Below the pieces are notes generated by a model. The model did no database searches. It had not been told where the DNA came from and was given only the letters and a program-made list of their open reading frames with translations. Below are positions 56,454 to 64,000 of a stretch of 64,000 bases of DNA, one piece after another (position 1 is the first letter of the stretch; the number at the start of each line of letters is the position of its first letter). The position numbers were made by a program, and so were the translations under genes. Origin of the DNA: a virus; IMG/VR virus record IMGVR_UViG_3300028837_000875, positions 1 through 64,000 of that record; one strand, written 5' to 3'.

Positions 56454-57758
56454 ATGAAGGACAATCTGGTTATCGGTGGAGGCATATCAGGCCTCATTTT
56501 TTGCTATTACAATCCTGAGTTTTATTTGATTACAGATTCTCTTGGAGGCTTGCTCAAACAAGAGGGTAAATTTGGAGTAATGACTTTATGGGATACTCCA
56601 GAAACTCGAAAGCTCTTAAAAGATTTAGATATTGAAGTCAAGCCGTACAAGGCAGAGATTAGATATTTCTTCAATGGTAAAATTTATGAAGTGGCTCCTG
56701 ACGTTTTGCGTCGTGAATACATTCAAAAAAAGATGGGGCAGCTTGCACACAAAATTGACTTTGCAGATTTGGCTTTGTCTACTGACGAGACGAATTATAT
56801 TCCTGCTCTCAAAGTTGACTTTGATGTGCTCATGGAAAAGTTGCTGCACGAAGTTGAGAGCCGAAAGAATTATATGATAGCTACAATTTCAGAAATTCGA
56901 GATGATTCAATTACTCTTTATGATATGAAGAGTCCTTCAAGAATAATGAAATATAAAACGCTTGTCTCTACTATCCCAGCATTTCTATTTTGGTTGATGT
57001 GGAAAGGACGAGAGTGCAGAGAAGTTTGTGTTCCAGGAGAATTTGCTTTCAGTCCAACTACTACAGTTTCTATGAAAGCTCCTCATAAAAATTTGATTTC
57101 ACTCTTTGATGAAATGAACGGAATGATTCCAGCGTATATCTATTATCTTGATAACTCAAGATTTCATAGATTCTCGCACAGCTCTCAAGGCTGTTACGCT
57201 TTTCAGTTTGCAGGAGAGATTTCAAAGGAAGAGATTGCAATATATCTTGAAGTAGATGAATCTGATTTAGAATATCGAGTCGAGAAGATAGGGCAGTTCG
57301 TTACGCACAAGGGTAACATTCCTCCACGCAATATTATGTTTCTTGGAAGGCATGCGCAATGGGATTATAAAGTTAAGGTCCAGGACATTGTGCGTGTCTC
57401 TCGATTCTCTAAGTTCATGCTTGCTGATATGAGGAGCAGGCAATCAAGATTCAATAAGAACTTTATGGACTTCAATTCGCTGAGCTTTGAAGATAGACAG
57501 CGATTGACTGAGAAGTGGATTCTGTATGTGCAGGCAGAGTTGACCGAACTCTTGGACGAAACAAACTGGAAGTTGCATCGGCCTGGAAAGGAGATTGAAA
57601 AGAGCAAGATATTAAATGAGTGGATTGATTCTTTGAAGTTTTTATTAGGTATTGCAGATATTTGGGGCTTTGACAATGCGGAGATATTCAAGGCGTTCCA
57701 CGATAAGAGCGACTTTGTTGAGAAACGTTTTCAGGAGGAAGAGAAGAATGGGAAATGA
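56454..57758 (+). CDS. FAD-dependent oxidoreductase fused to an all-alpha dUTPase/dCTPase-like domain, 434 aa
   Basis: ATG at 56454 after GTAGGAGCAG. The N-terminus NLVIGGGISGLIFCYY is the GxGxxG dinucleotide-binding motif of amine-oxidase/UDP-galactopyranose-mutase-like flavoproteins; this domain covers about 330 residues. The last 100 residues (YVQAELTELLDETNWKLHRP ... EWIDSLKFLLGIADIWG) match the dimeric dUTPase/MazG superfamily, with E-x-x-E and E-x-x-D metal sites. Such domains hydrolyse dUTP or dCTP to monophosphate. The fusion and the overlapping ThyX-like gene suggest a pyrimidine-modification step. Confidence 0.7.
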   Translation: MKDNLVIGGGISGLIFCYYNPEFYLITDSLGGLLKQEGKFGVMTLWDTPETRKLLKDLDIEVKPYKAEIRYFFNGKIYEVAPDVLRREYIQKKMGQLAHKIDFADLALSTDETNYIPALKVDFDVLMEKLLHEVESRKNYMIATISEIRDDSITLYDMKSPSRIMKYKTLVSTIPAFLFWLMWKGRECREVCVPGEFAFSPTTTVSMKAPHKNLISLFDEMNGMIPAYIYYLDNSRFHRFSHSSQGCYAFQFAGEISKEEIAIYLEVDESDLEYRVEKIGQFVTHKGNIPPRNIMFLGRHAQWDYKVKVQDIVRVSRFSKFMLADMRSRQSRFNKNFMDFNSLSFEDRQRLTEKWILYVQAELTELLDETNWKLHRPGKEIEKSKILNEWIDSLKFLLGIADIWGFDNAEIFKAFHDKSDFVEKRFQEEEKNGK

Positions 57759-58683
57759 GTTTGAGTCAATCACAGAGTTCCATGGCAAGAAAATGTTGAA
57801 TGCATTTCATAAAGGAGAGAAGCCGAAAACAGATTTCAAAGATTCTTCGGATTCTGTTAGAGTTGCTTTGCTTAATTATTCTCCAAGTGTATACGAGGAC
57901 ATGTTCTGGTTCATCATGGGCTCGTATGGAAACGAAGCCAACAAGAGAAAGCAGTTCACTCCTTCAGAGGAAGATATTGAAAAGGTTATTGAAGCTTGCT
58001 TGAATCGTGAAGCAATGCCGTTAGCTCTTGAAATTCCGAAGTTTACTTTCGTAATATGGGGCATTGATAGAATCATCACTCACCAGATAGTCAGAAACAG
58101 AATTGGTGTTGTGTATTCTCAACACTGTACGGGAGACAATGACATACGTCATGTAGATTTTCTCCTGCCACATCGAATGATAGGAGCAAACACAGAGGAC
58201 GAAGTAGATTTCAGGATGCGAGTGAAGGAATGGCATAGAGTTGGCAAGGCACTCTACGCAGAAGGCATTGACGTCCATGGATATTCCATGCAGGACATGA
58301 GGCACATGATGCCGCAGGACGTGGATACGTACGTAATGATGAGTTGTAATTACATGATGCTTCAGAACTTTGTCGGCCGGCGTCTCTGCTCAAATGAGAC
58401 GATGCAGATTCAGCGAGTAGCAGAATTGATTAAAGAGGAAGTGACAAAGGTCTATCCGTTTCTTGGTCGTCATCTAATGAGCAATTGCGATAGAGCAAAG
58501 AGATGTCACTTCAAGAAGAATGGAACAATCTTTGGAGGTTCTGTTTATTATCCTTGCGGCAAGTATCCATGGAGCAGCAAAGAAGCTCCTGACCCGGAGG
58601 CATTCATTCACCCTATGACTTCAGAAGAAATCAGACAGGTAGAGAATCCGGCTTACAGACATTTAGAATCTGAGCAGGATTAG
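57748..58683 (+). CDS. thyX: ThyX-like flavin-dependent thymidylate synthase homologue, 311 aa
   Basis: ATG at 57748 with AGGAGG at 57733-57738, overlapping the previous gene by 11 nt. The core ITHQIVRNRIGVVYSQH (residues 110-126) corresponds to the ThyX motif, but the canonical R-H-R is R-N-R and the following spacing is altered. The C-terminal part has CNYMMLQNFVGRRLCSNETM, the usual second signature region, and a short Cys-rich end (NCDRAKRCHF ... YPCGKYPW). The enzyme would methylate or otherwise modify dUMP with FAD. The altered motif suggests a changed substrate or reaction. Confidence 0.7.
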   Translation: MGNEFESITEFHGKKMLNAFHKGEKPKTDFKDSSDSVRVALLNYSPSVYEDMFWFIMGSYGNEANKRKQFTPSEEDIEKVIEACLNREAMPLALEIPKFTFVIWGIDRIITHQIVRNRIGVVYSQHCTGDNDIRHVDFLLPHRMIGANTEDEVDFRMRVKEWHRVGKALYAEGIDVHGYSMQDMRHMMPQDVDTYVMMSCNYMMLQNFVGRRLCSNETMQIQRVAELIKEEVTKVYPFLGRHLMSNCDRAKRCHFKKNGTIFGGSVYYPCGKYPWSSKEAPDPEAFIHPMTSEEIRQVENPAYRHLESEQD

Positions 58684-58835
58684 CTCTATCAGAATCAGAG
58701 CCTCAAATAGGGCAAGAAGCGTCCTAGGACCCTGTCTGAGGCCATTGAATAGATTATCTTAGGTATGATATAGCTGAGGCATATAGTTCTGAAGGACAGC
58801 GTATTATCAAAAGGCTCTGATAGAGGATTCAATCC
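58684..58835 (+). ncRNA. Predicted structured intergenic RNA region
   Basis: No credible gene fits here. CTCTATCA + GAGCCT (58684-58691, 58698-58703) can pair with AGGCTC + TGATAGAG (58812-58825) to close the whole region, with a 6-nt bulge. The same 5' strand can instead form GCCTCA (58700-58705) with TGAGGC (58737-58742) and AGGG (58709) with CCCT (58730), so two folds compete. It contains the palindrome GTCCTAGGAC (58721-58730) and the 15-mer shared with 54003. It precedes the kinase gene by ten bases. Confidence 0.4.
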
Positions 58836-59375
58836 ATGATAATTTCAGTAGAAGGACCTGACGGATGTGGAAAGACAAGCTTTGCAAAAGAGCTTGAAAA
58901 GAAAACAGGCTTGCCAATAATCGAGTACAACTTTCAGATTGTTGGAGGCAATAGAAAAGAAGAACTTGCATATATTCAAATGCTTTCGTTTGTTGCCATC
59001 TCTTTTCATTTTAATTTCATCCGTGATAGGCATCTAATGTCTAATATGGTTTATGCATCTATATTTTCTGATGATTGTTATTGGCGTAAATATCTTGAGC
59101 TAATAGAAAGGACTCAAATACTCATTGCATATATTCACGTTCCAGCAGAAGAATTGATTAAGAGAATCAAGCAGCGTGAAGCAAGTGATGGAATTAAAGA
59201 GCCTGAAGATATACTTCTAAACTTGTTGGTGGCACATGAAAGTTTTGAAACTGCTTATTTTGAAATCAAGAAAAGATTTCCAGAGAAGATAATCAAACTT
59301 GATGGCTTGCTGACAATTGAGGATATGGTCAGTGATTATTTCAAGAAAAGACTCCAGCAAGAAAGGCAAACATGA
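58836..59375 (+). CDS. Thymidylate-kinase-like dNMP kinase, 179 aa
   Basis: ATG at 58836 after AGAGGATTCAATCC. MIISVEGPDGCGKTSFAKEL is the P-loop of the dTMP-kinase family; RDRHLMSNMVYAS carries the D-R motif, and IHVPAEELIKRIKQREAS is a LID-like region with Arg. It phosphorylates a deoxynucleoside monophosphate. In phages with modified bases, such kinases act on the modified dNMP, as T4 gp1 does. It overlaps the radical SAM gene (ATGA). Confidence 0.75.
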   Translation: MIISVEGPDGCGKTSFAKELEKKTGLPIIEYNFQIVGGNRKEELAYIQMLSFVAISFHFNFIRDRHLMSNMVYASIFSDDCYWRKYLELIERTQILIAYIHVPAEELIKRIKQREASDGIKEPEDILLNLLVAHESFETAYFEIKKRFPEKIIKLDGLLTIEDMVSDYFKKRLQQERQT

Positions 59376-60427
59376 AACCTTATACTGAAAAGAAATTCGA
59401 GAAAATCTTTCCTTGGTTTGAAGCAATCAATCTTGATTTGCTGAAGGCACCAGTTGCAGTAAGACTTTTGGTGACAGATAAGTGCGCTTGCAAATGTCAC
59501 ATGTGTACGCACTGGAAGATGAAAAAGTTTTACTCGCTCGATTATAAAACGTTCAGTTCAATTGTGCTTGCTTGTCAGAACAATGGAACTCAATCTATGT
59601 TTCTTTCAGGAGGAGATGTCTTTTCTTGGGAGTGCTGGGAAAGATTTTTGAAAGATGAAGAAATTACAATTGCTGCTCTGACTGTTACGCCATTGATAAT
59701 TCCAAAAAGCTTTGACAAAGATTTGCTCAAGAGACTCAAATGGCTACGAGTTTCTTTTGATGCAATCAAGAGTGAAACGTTCAAAAAAATCAGAGGCGTA
59801 AACGCGTTGTCATCTGTAAAGCATGACTTGTCTTATATCCTCGCTAACAAATTGGTAGAGGATATCGGCATGACAACTGTTTTGCAGAAGGATAATTTTT
59901 CAGAGATTATAGAGATGGGTGAATACTTCGTTAACTTGGGCATCAAGAGATGGATAGTTCAGCCAGTCAATTATAATCCAAGGCTCAGCTTAACTCCTGA
60001 AGCAATACAAATGCTTGGCTATCAGTTGAGCAAGAAGTTTGGTGAAGCCATACCAACAAACAATTTCGATGTCCTTCAAAGCGATTTCAGTCTTTGGAAT
60101 TCTACTCACAATCTGCCTTGCATAATTCCGCGCATGGAAGCATTCATTGATACAAGACTCAGGGTATGGCCTTGCTGCAATCTTGCTCAAGATGCGCACG
60201 GAGATGAAGAAAGAGCAGAGAGATTGAAAATGGGTACGTTTATACAAGGCGCAAGTGCCGGTGAATATTTCCTTGAGCTTTGGCGTGAACGTAGAAATCT
60301 GCTCGATAAATTTACTGACTTCAAAGACATTCATCCTTTATGCAAGCAGACATGTAAGTTCAAATACTTCTACTATAATCTTGGCTTTGATTGGTGCAGA
60401 AAAAACAGAGAAGCTATTTATATTTGA
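59372..60427 (+). CDS. Radical SAM enzyme with SPASM/twitch-like C-terminus, 351 aa
   Basis: ATG at 59372 overlapping the kinase stop. VRLLVTDKCACKCHMCTHWK contains C-x3-C-x2-C that binds the [4Fe-4S] cluster; SMFLSGGDVFSWECW is the SAM-binding GGE-like motif, and LRVSFDAIKSETFKKIRG follows. C-terminal cysteines (LPCIIPR, WPCCNLA, HPLCKQTCKF) indicate a second cluster domain. The substrate is not predictable. Co-translation with a dNMP kinase and a ThyX-like gene suggests nucleotide or base modification. Confidence 0.75.
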   Translation: MKPYTEKKFEKIFPWFEAINLDLLKAPVAVRLLVTDKCACKCHMCTHWKMKKFYSLDYKTFSSIVLACQNNGTQSMFLSGGDVFSWECWERFLKDEEITIAALTVTPLIIPKSFDKDLLKRLKWLRVSFDAIKSETFKKIRGVNALSSVKHDLSYILANKLVEDIGMTTVLQKDNFSEIIEMGEYFVNLGIKRWIVQPVNYNPRLSLTPEAIQMLGYQLSKKFGEAIPTNNFDVLQSDFSLWNSTHNLPCIIPRMEAFIDTRLRVWPCCNLAQDAHGDEERAERLKMGTFIQGASAGEYFLELWRERRNLLDKFTDFKDIHPLCKQTCKFKYFYYNLGFDWCRKNREAIYI

Positions 60428-60438
60428 TAGGATGTAAT

Positions 60439-61053
60439 GTGCCTCAAATTTCAGAAAGAATGCTGATTAGGAAACACCGATTTCATTTGGAGCGTTCTAT
60501 TCAAGAATGTTCAGAGTGCAGCATACATAGAAACGAAGAGAATATACAATCCAAATCTATGGGTAATGGCAATTGCTATGACCCTGATATTTTTTTCATA
60601 GGCTTAGCTCCTTCTCAGAATAGACGGCCGCTCAAGCAAGATAAGCATGGCAACAAAATTCCTCTAAGAACATTTGAGTATTTAGTAGGTGGAAGATTTA
60701 GAAGATTGCTCAAGAGCTTAGGACTATATGAGAGAAGCTATCTAACAAATCTACTCAAGTGCAGCACTCCTGATAATAGAAAACCAAAACACACAGAAAT
60801 AAAAAATTGCTCAGTATGGTTTCACAAGGAATTCAATATGCTATCTCCCAGAGCCATTGTCCCTTTGGGCAATGTTGCAAGACGTGCTCTCGAAAGAACG
60901 ATGCAAATGACAGATGACAACAGAGGATTTTTATTTGGCGTAGAGGTAATCGTCATCAATTGCTTTCATCCGAATTATTGTTATAGCTATGGTGGAATAA
61001 CTGAGGAACGTTATGCCGAGCTATTATTAAAAGTAGAGAAAGAGTTAGAGTGA
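60439..61053 (+). CDS. Uracil-DNA-glycosylase-superfamily protein, 204 aa
   Basis: GTG at 60439 is preferred, with ATAGGATGTAAT upstream; the frame is open to 60391 inside the previous gene. Features of family-4 UDG: a Cys pair (CSECSIH) near the N-terminus, DIFFIGLAPSQNRR (motif A), SYLTNLLKCSTPDNRKP, IVPLGNVARRAL and VIVINCFHPNYCY (motif B). It would remove uracil or another altered base. The Cys spacing fits an iron-sulphur form only partly. The stop overlaps the polymerase start (GTGA). Confidence 0.65.
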   Translation: MPQISERMLIRKHRFHLERSIQECSECSIHRNEENIQSKSMGNGNCYDPDIFFIGLAPSQNRRPLKQDKHGNKIPLRTFEYLVGGRFRRLLKSLGLYERSYLTNLLKCSTPDNRKPKHTEIKNCSVWFHKEFNMLSPRAIVPLGNVARRALERTMQMTDDNRGFLFGVEVIVINCFHPNYCYSYGGITEERYAELLLKVEKELE

Positions 61054-64000
61054 AAAGATTTCCTAAAAAGTTAGACATGACCATTCCGGAATATGAAGAG
61101 GATAAACATCTGTATACACCCATTCATGTTCATTCTTCGTATTCTCTTTTTGATTCAGTCAGCACAATCATGGAGATTCCAGAAGTTGCCAAGAAGCTTG
61201 GAATGAAAGCTGTCTCTTTATCTGACCATGGAACAATGAGCGGTACGTTTTCTTTTGTCGAGCATTGCAAAAGTAGTGGAGTTAAACCAATTGTAGGCTG
61301 TGAGTTCTATGTCAATCCAAGAAGATTAAAAAAAGATAAAGATGCAAACAACCAACACTTGTGTTTGTTTGCAATGAACATGGAAGGATGGAAGAATCTA
61401 CTCAAGATAACTTATGACGCAGTTACTAATGGATTCTACTTCAGGCCAAGAACAGATTTGGATTTTATAGCTGAGCATTCGGAAGGACTCATTTGCACTA
61501 CTGCTTGCATGGCCTCGCCAATCATCAAGCCGTTTCTCGATGATAATAAAAAGCAAGCTCTAAACAACTTGAAAAAGTTGAAAGAAGTTTTTGGAGATAG
61601 GCTGTACATAGAATTTCAATTCAACGAATTGGATATTCAAAAAAAGATTGTAGACTGGCTTGAATTTATTACCAAACGCTTTGGTCTCAAATCTTTGTAT
61701 GGACTTGATTCTCATTACACGTATCCGAATGATGTGTATCTGCAAGATATTATAAAACTCAATAGAAGAAAGATGACTGTATATGATGCCAATTGGCAGG
61801 AGGCGATTTTTGATATACGTAGACTTTTTATTAAGCCGTTTCAAGTGGCTCTCGACGAACCTGAGGAACTGGGATTCAAAGTAACCAAACAACGAGTTCG
61901 GTCACTTTTAGAAACAACTAATGAGCTTGCAGGTAGAATTCATTTTGAGTTTGAATTAGGATTGCACGCACCTGTTTATGAGCATCGTGGCAAAGCGGTA
62001 GACCAAGCCAAGTTTTTGAAGCTTCAAATTCAACGCGGCTTCTTGAAGAAAATCAAACAAGGTATGATTCCAAAAGGACAAGAGGAAGCTTATAGAAAAA
62101 GAACATGGTATGAATATGAGCAGATACTTAAATGCGGTTATCCAAATTATTTCTTAATGATTTGGGATATGGTTCGCGTTGCTGTAAGGCGTGGAATACA
62201 AAAGGGCATAGGCAGAGGCAGTGCTTCTGGTTCGCTTGTGTCTTTTGTTCTTGATATAAGCGGAGTGGACCCCATCAAACATGGCTTGCTCTTCGAGAGA
62301 TTTCTTGACGTAGAAAGAAAAGACCCACCAGATATAGATTTAGACTGGGAATCAGAACGCAGAAATGAGATTGAAGATTATCTTGTCGAGAAGTATGGAA
62401 AAGAAAAAGTAGCTCATGTTGCAACGTTCAGTTATTGGGGAACAAAGTCTGCTCTCAGTGAAGTATTCAAAACGCTTGGAGAAGATGGAAGTCCTATCTT
62501 CGAGATGTCAAAATGGATTCGTTCTGATGAAAAAGACATTCGATATGCAAAGCATGTTGATGATGCTATTGAATGGCTGAGAAAATATTGTCCGAAAAAT
62601 GAAGTGATAGATTTAGTTGATAGACAAATGGAACTGGGCGTACCGCTTGCAAAGCGGCTGGTTGATAATGTGCGTCATGTAGGTTTGCACGCCGGAGGAA
62701 TTGTCGTCTCTCCTAAGCCGATATGGGAATACATTCCAGTGATTCAGCATAAAGGAAAAATTGTAACTGGTTTTCCTCAGAGTTCAGAAATACGAAGAGG
62801 AGAATGGGGAACGCTTGAGAAAATAGGATTGATAAAGATTGATAATCTTGGAGTCAATTCAGTCTCTACAATTAAAGCAACACTTCTCTTGATAAAAGAG
62901 AGGCATGACTTAGATTTGTTTGAGCATATATGGAAAGTTGAGTTAGATGATTCTGAGGTATATCGTTTTTATGCTGAGTGTTTTACGGAAGGTGTATTTC
63001 AAGTAGAGTCAGATAGCATAAACAATTTTATCAGAAGATTGAAGCCAAGCAATTTCAGTGACATCTGTGCTCTTATGGCTTTGTATAGACCAGGTAGTTT
63101 GCAATCAGGAGAATCAGAACGCTTTATAAAGCGCAAGGCTGGAAAAGAGAAGATTGAATATGTACATCCAAAGCTCAAGAAATATCTTGAGGATACGTAT
63201 GGGTGTTTTGTTTATCAAGAGCAGCTAATGTTTATCATGCAAGAGCTGGCTGGCTTTGGAAAAGGAGAAGTTCTACGCAAGATGAAACTTCTCAAGCAAG
63301 CATATGATGTCAACAATGTAGATGTGCTTGCAATGGTAAAGCGATTGAGAGAGGAATTGATAAGGCTTTCTAACTTTACAGAAAAGCAAGCAGATGAATT
63401 AACTGAAATGATGCGCAAGTGTTATGCGTATATCTTCAACAAATCTCACGCGACTTCTTATGCGTTCTTCTCATACCAAATGATGTGGCTTAAAGTACAT
63501 TATCCTATTGAGTTCTTTTGTGGATTGCTTTCTCGCACGGAGAATCAAATCACAGAATTGAAAGGTGGTGCAATCAAGTTAAAAATTAAGAAGTATATCT
63601 CCGCAGCAAAAAAGCTTGGCATCACAGTTCTTCCTCCAAAGTTTGGAGTATCTGGAAGTGAATTCAAAATTATAGATGACAGCACAATTGTTGCTGGTAC
63701 TCGCATCATAGTTGGCATCGGCAAATCAGCGGCAGAGCTTGACAAGACTGTGGATGATTCCTGCTTTGAGGATTTTGTCTGCAATGAAAATATACAGTGG
63801 CAGAAACTCAACAAAAGTAAAGTTGAGAAGCTAATAAAAATTGGCTACTTTGATGATTCAGTAAAGACAAGAAAGAGCATCACCAAAAAACAATTAGTAC
63901 ATGCATGGAAGCTTTACAACGAGAGAAAGAAAAAGAAATGTGAAAGAGATACGATAGTAGAAGCAATCAAAGAATCAGTCAAGATAGTTGAAGGAGAATA
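61050..64000 (+). CDS. dnaE: DNA polymerase III alpha-like (DnaE-type) family C polymerase, 983 aa visible
   Basis: GTG at 61050. N-terminal PHP domain: TPIHVHSSYSLFDS (H26, H28) and SLSDHGTMSG. Polymerase palm: GIGRGSASGSLVSF, then PPDIDLDWE with D428/D430 as the catalytic pair, and IGLIKIDNLGVNSV with D598 as the third Asp. VGLHAGGIVVSP and the YQEQLMFIM/MRKCYAYIFNKSHA regions are the fingers. It replicates the phage DNA. The window ends on codon 983 followed by TA, so the stop may lie at the edge; beta-clamp-binding and OB parts would then be missing or very short. Confidence 0.85.
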   Translation, partial: MKRFPKKLDMTIPEYEEDKHLYTPIHVHSSYSLFDSVSTIMEIPEVAKKLGMKAVSLSDHGTMSGTFSFVEHCKSSGVKPIVGCEFYVNPRRLKKDKDANNQHLCLFAMNMEGWKNLLKITYDAVTNGFYFRPRTDLDFIAEHSEGLICTTACMASPIIKPFLDDNKKQALNNLKKLKEVFGDRLYIEFQFNELDIQKKIVDWLEFITKRFGLKSLYGLDSHYTYPNDVYLQDIIKLNRRKMTVYDANWQEAIFDIRRLFIKPFQVALDEPEELGFKVTKQRVRSLLETTNELAGRIHFEFELGLHAPVYEHRGKAVDQAKFLKLQIQRGFLKKIKQGMIPKGQEEAYRKRTWYEYEQILKCGYPNYFLMIWDMVRVAVRRGIQKGIGRGSASGSLVSFVLDISGVDPIKHGLLFERFLDVERKDPPDIDLDWESERRNEIEDYLVEKYGKEKVAHVATFSYWGTKSALSEVFKTLGEDGSPIFEMSKWIRSDEKDIRYAKHVDDAIEWLRKYCPKNEVIDLVDRQMELGVPLAKRLVDNVRHVGLHAGGIVVSPKPIWEYIPVIQHKGKIVTGFPQSSEIRRGEWGTLEKIGLIKIDNLGVNSVSTIKATLLLIKERHDLDLFEHIWKVELDDSEVYRFYAECFTEGVFQVESDSINNFIRRLKPSNFSDICALMALYRPGSLQSGESERFIKRKAGKEKIEYVHPKLKKYLEDTYGCFVYQEQLMFIMQELAGFGKGEVLRKMKLLKQAYDVNNVDVLAMVKRLREELIRLSNFTEKQADELTEMMRKCYAYIFNKSHATSYAFFSYQMMWLKVHYPIEFFCGLLSRTENQITELKGGAIKLKIKKYISAAKKLGITVLPPKFGVSGSEFKIIDDSTIVAGTRIIVGIGKSAAELDKTVDDSCFEDFVCNENIQWQKLNKSKVEKLIKIGYFDDSVKTRKSITKKQLVHAWKLYNERKKKKCERDTIVEAIKESVKIVEGE

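Noticed and set aside
1-64000. CRISPR arrays, tRNA genes, insertion sequences, attachment sites, integrase
   Set aside because: No regularly spaced repeats, cloverleaf sequences, transposase motifs or tyrosine/serine recombinase motifs were found by reading both strands.

Overview
This window reads as part of the genome of a large tailed dsDNA bacteriophage (Caudoviricetes), probably with a long non-contractile tail. All credible genes lie on the + strand, are tightly packed, often overlap by ATGA, TAATG or GTGA, and are preceded by Shine-Dalgarno sites, so the host is a bacterium. The base composition is AT-rich. There is a complete head-tail module (terminase, portal, MuF, protease-scaffold, capsid, tail chaperones, tape measure) and no tail sheath. 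No integrase, tRNA, CRISPR array, insertion sequence or endolysin was recognised. The phage identity cannot be named from sequence alone, and the genome runs past both window edges.

Layout. (1) 1-7843: small accessory genes, many with zinc ribbons, plus a nucleotide/ADP-ribose group: a macro-domain protein, two archaeal-type thymidylate-synthase paralogues flanking an ADP-ribosyltransferase-like protein, and a MazG-like pyrophosphohydrolase. (2) 7844-8068: a strong sigma70-like promoter and a structured leader that open the late region. (3) 8069-22772: lipoprotein, TerL, portal, MuF-zincin, a freestanding endonuclease, a 1335-residue nucleotidyltransferase/ligase-like protein, protease with nested scaffold, and capsid. 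(4) 22797-30265: connectors, tail tube, frameshifted tail chaperones and tape measure. (5) 30266-40402: tail-tip hub and a run of adhesin-like proteins. (6) 40449-40986: two small membrane proteins. (7) 41135-47285: helicase, initiator-like protein, DnaC-like loader, DnaB, HNH endonuclease and primase. (8) 47286-56336: an operon of small proteins, then DUF3150, a Ycf46-like AAA+ ATPase, DUF1257 (two copies), DUF2997, a sigma-like factor with a zinc-finger insert, and a histone-H1-like protein ending at a clear terminator. (9) 56393-64000: FAD oxidoreductase fused to an all-alpha NTP pyrophosphatase, ThyX-like enzyme, dNMP kinase, radical SAM enzyme, uracil-DNA-glycosylase-like protein and a DnaE-type polymerase.

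How it fits together. Regions 1 and 9 suggest that the phage reshapes its pyrimidine pool. One ThyA-like paralogue carries Asp where thymidylate synthases have the dUMP-selecting Asn, as in T4 dCMP hydroxymethylase; the other keeps Asn. With a MazG-like enzyme, a dUTPase/dCTPase-like domain, a ThyX relative, a dNMP kinase and a radical SAM enzyme, a modified-cytosine or hypermodified-pyrimidine genome is a reasonable hypothesis.

Most notable signals: a probable -1 programmed frameshift (CCCTTTT at 12448) joining the portal to a MuF-metalloprotease; the Asn/Asp-diverged thymidylate synthase pair around an ADP-ribosyltransferase-like gene; a duplicated Ycf35/Ycf46/DUF2997 cassette; mRNA hairpins that would hide ribosome-binding sites; and a 22-nt motif repeated after two terminators, each just upstream of a replication or nucleotide operon.
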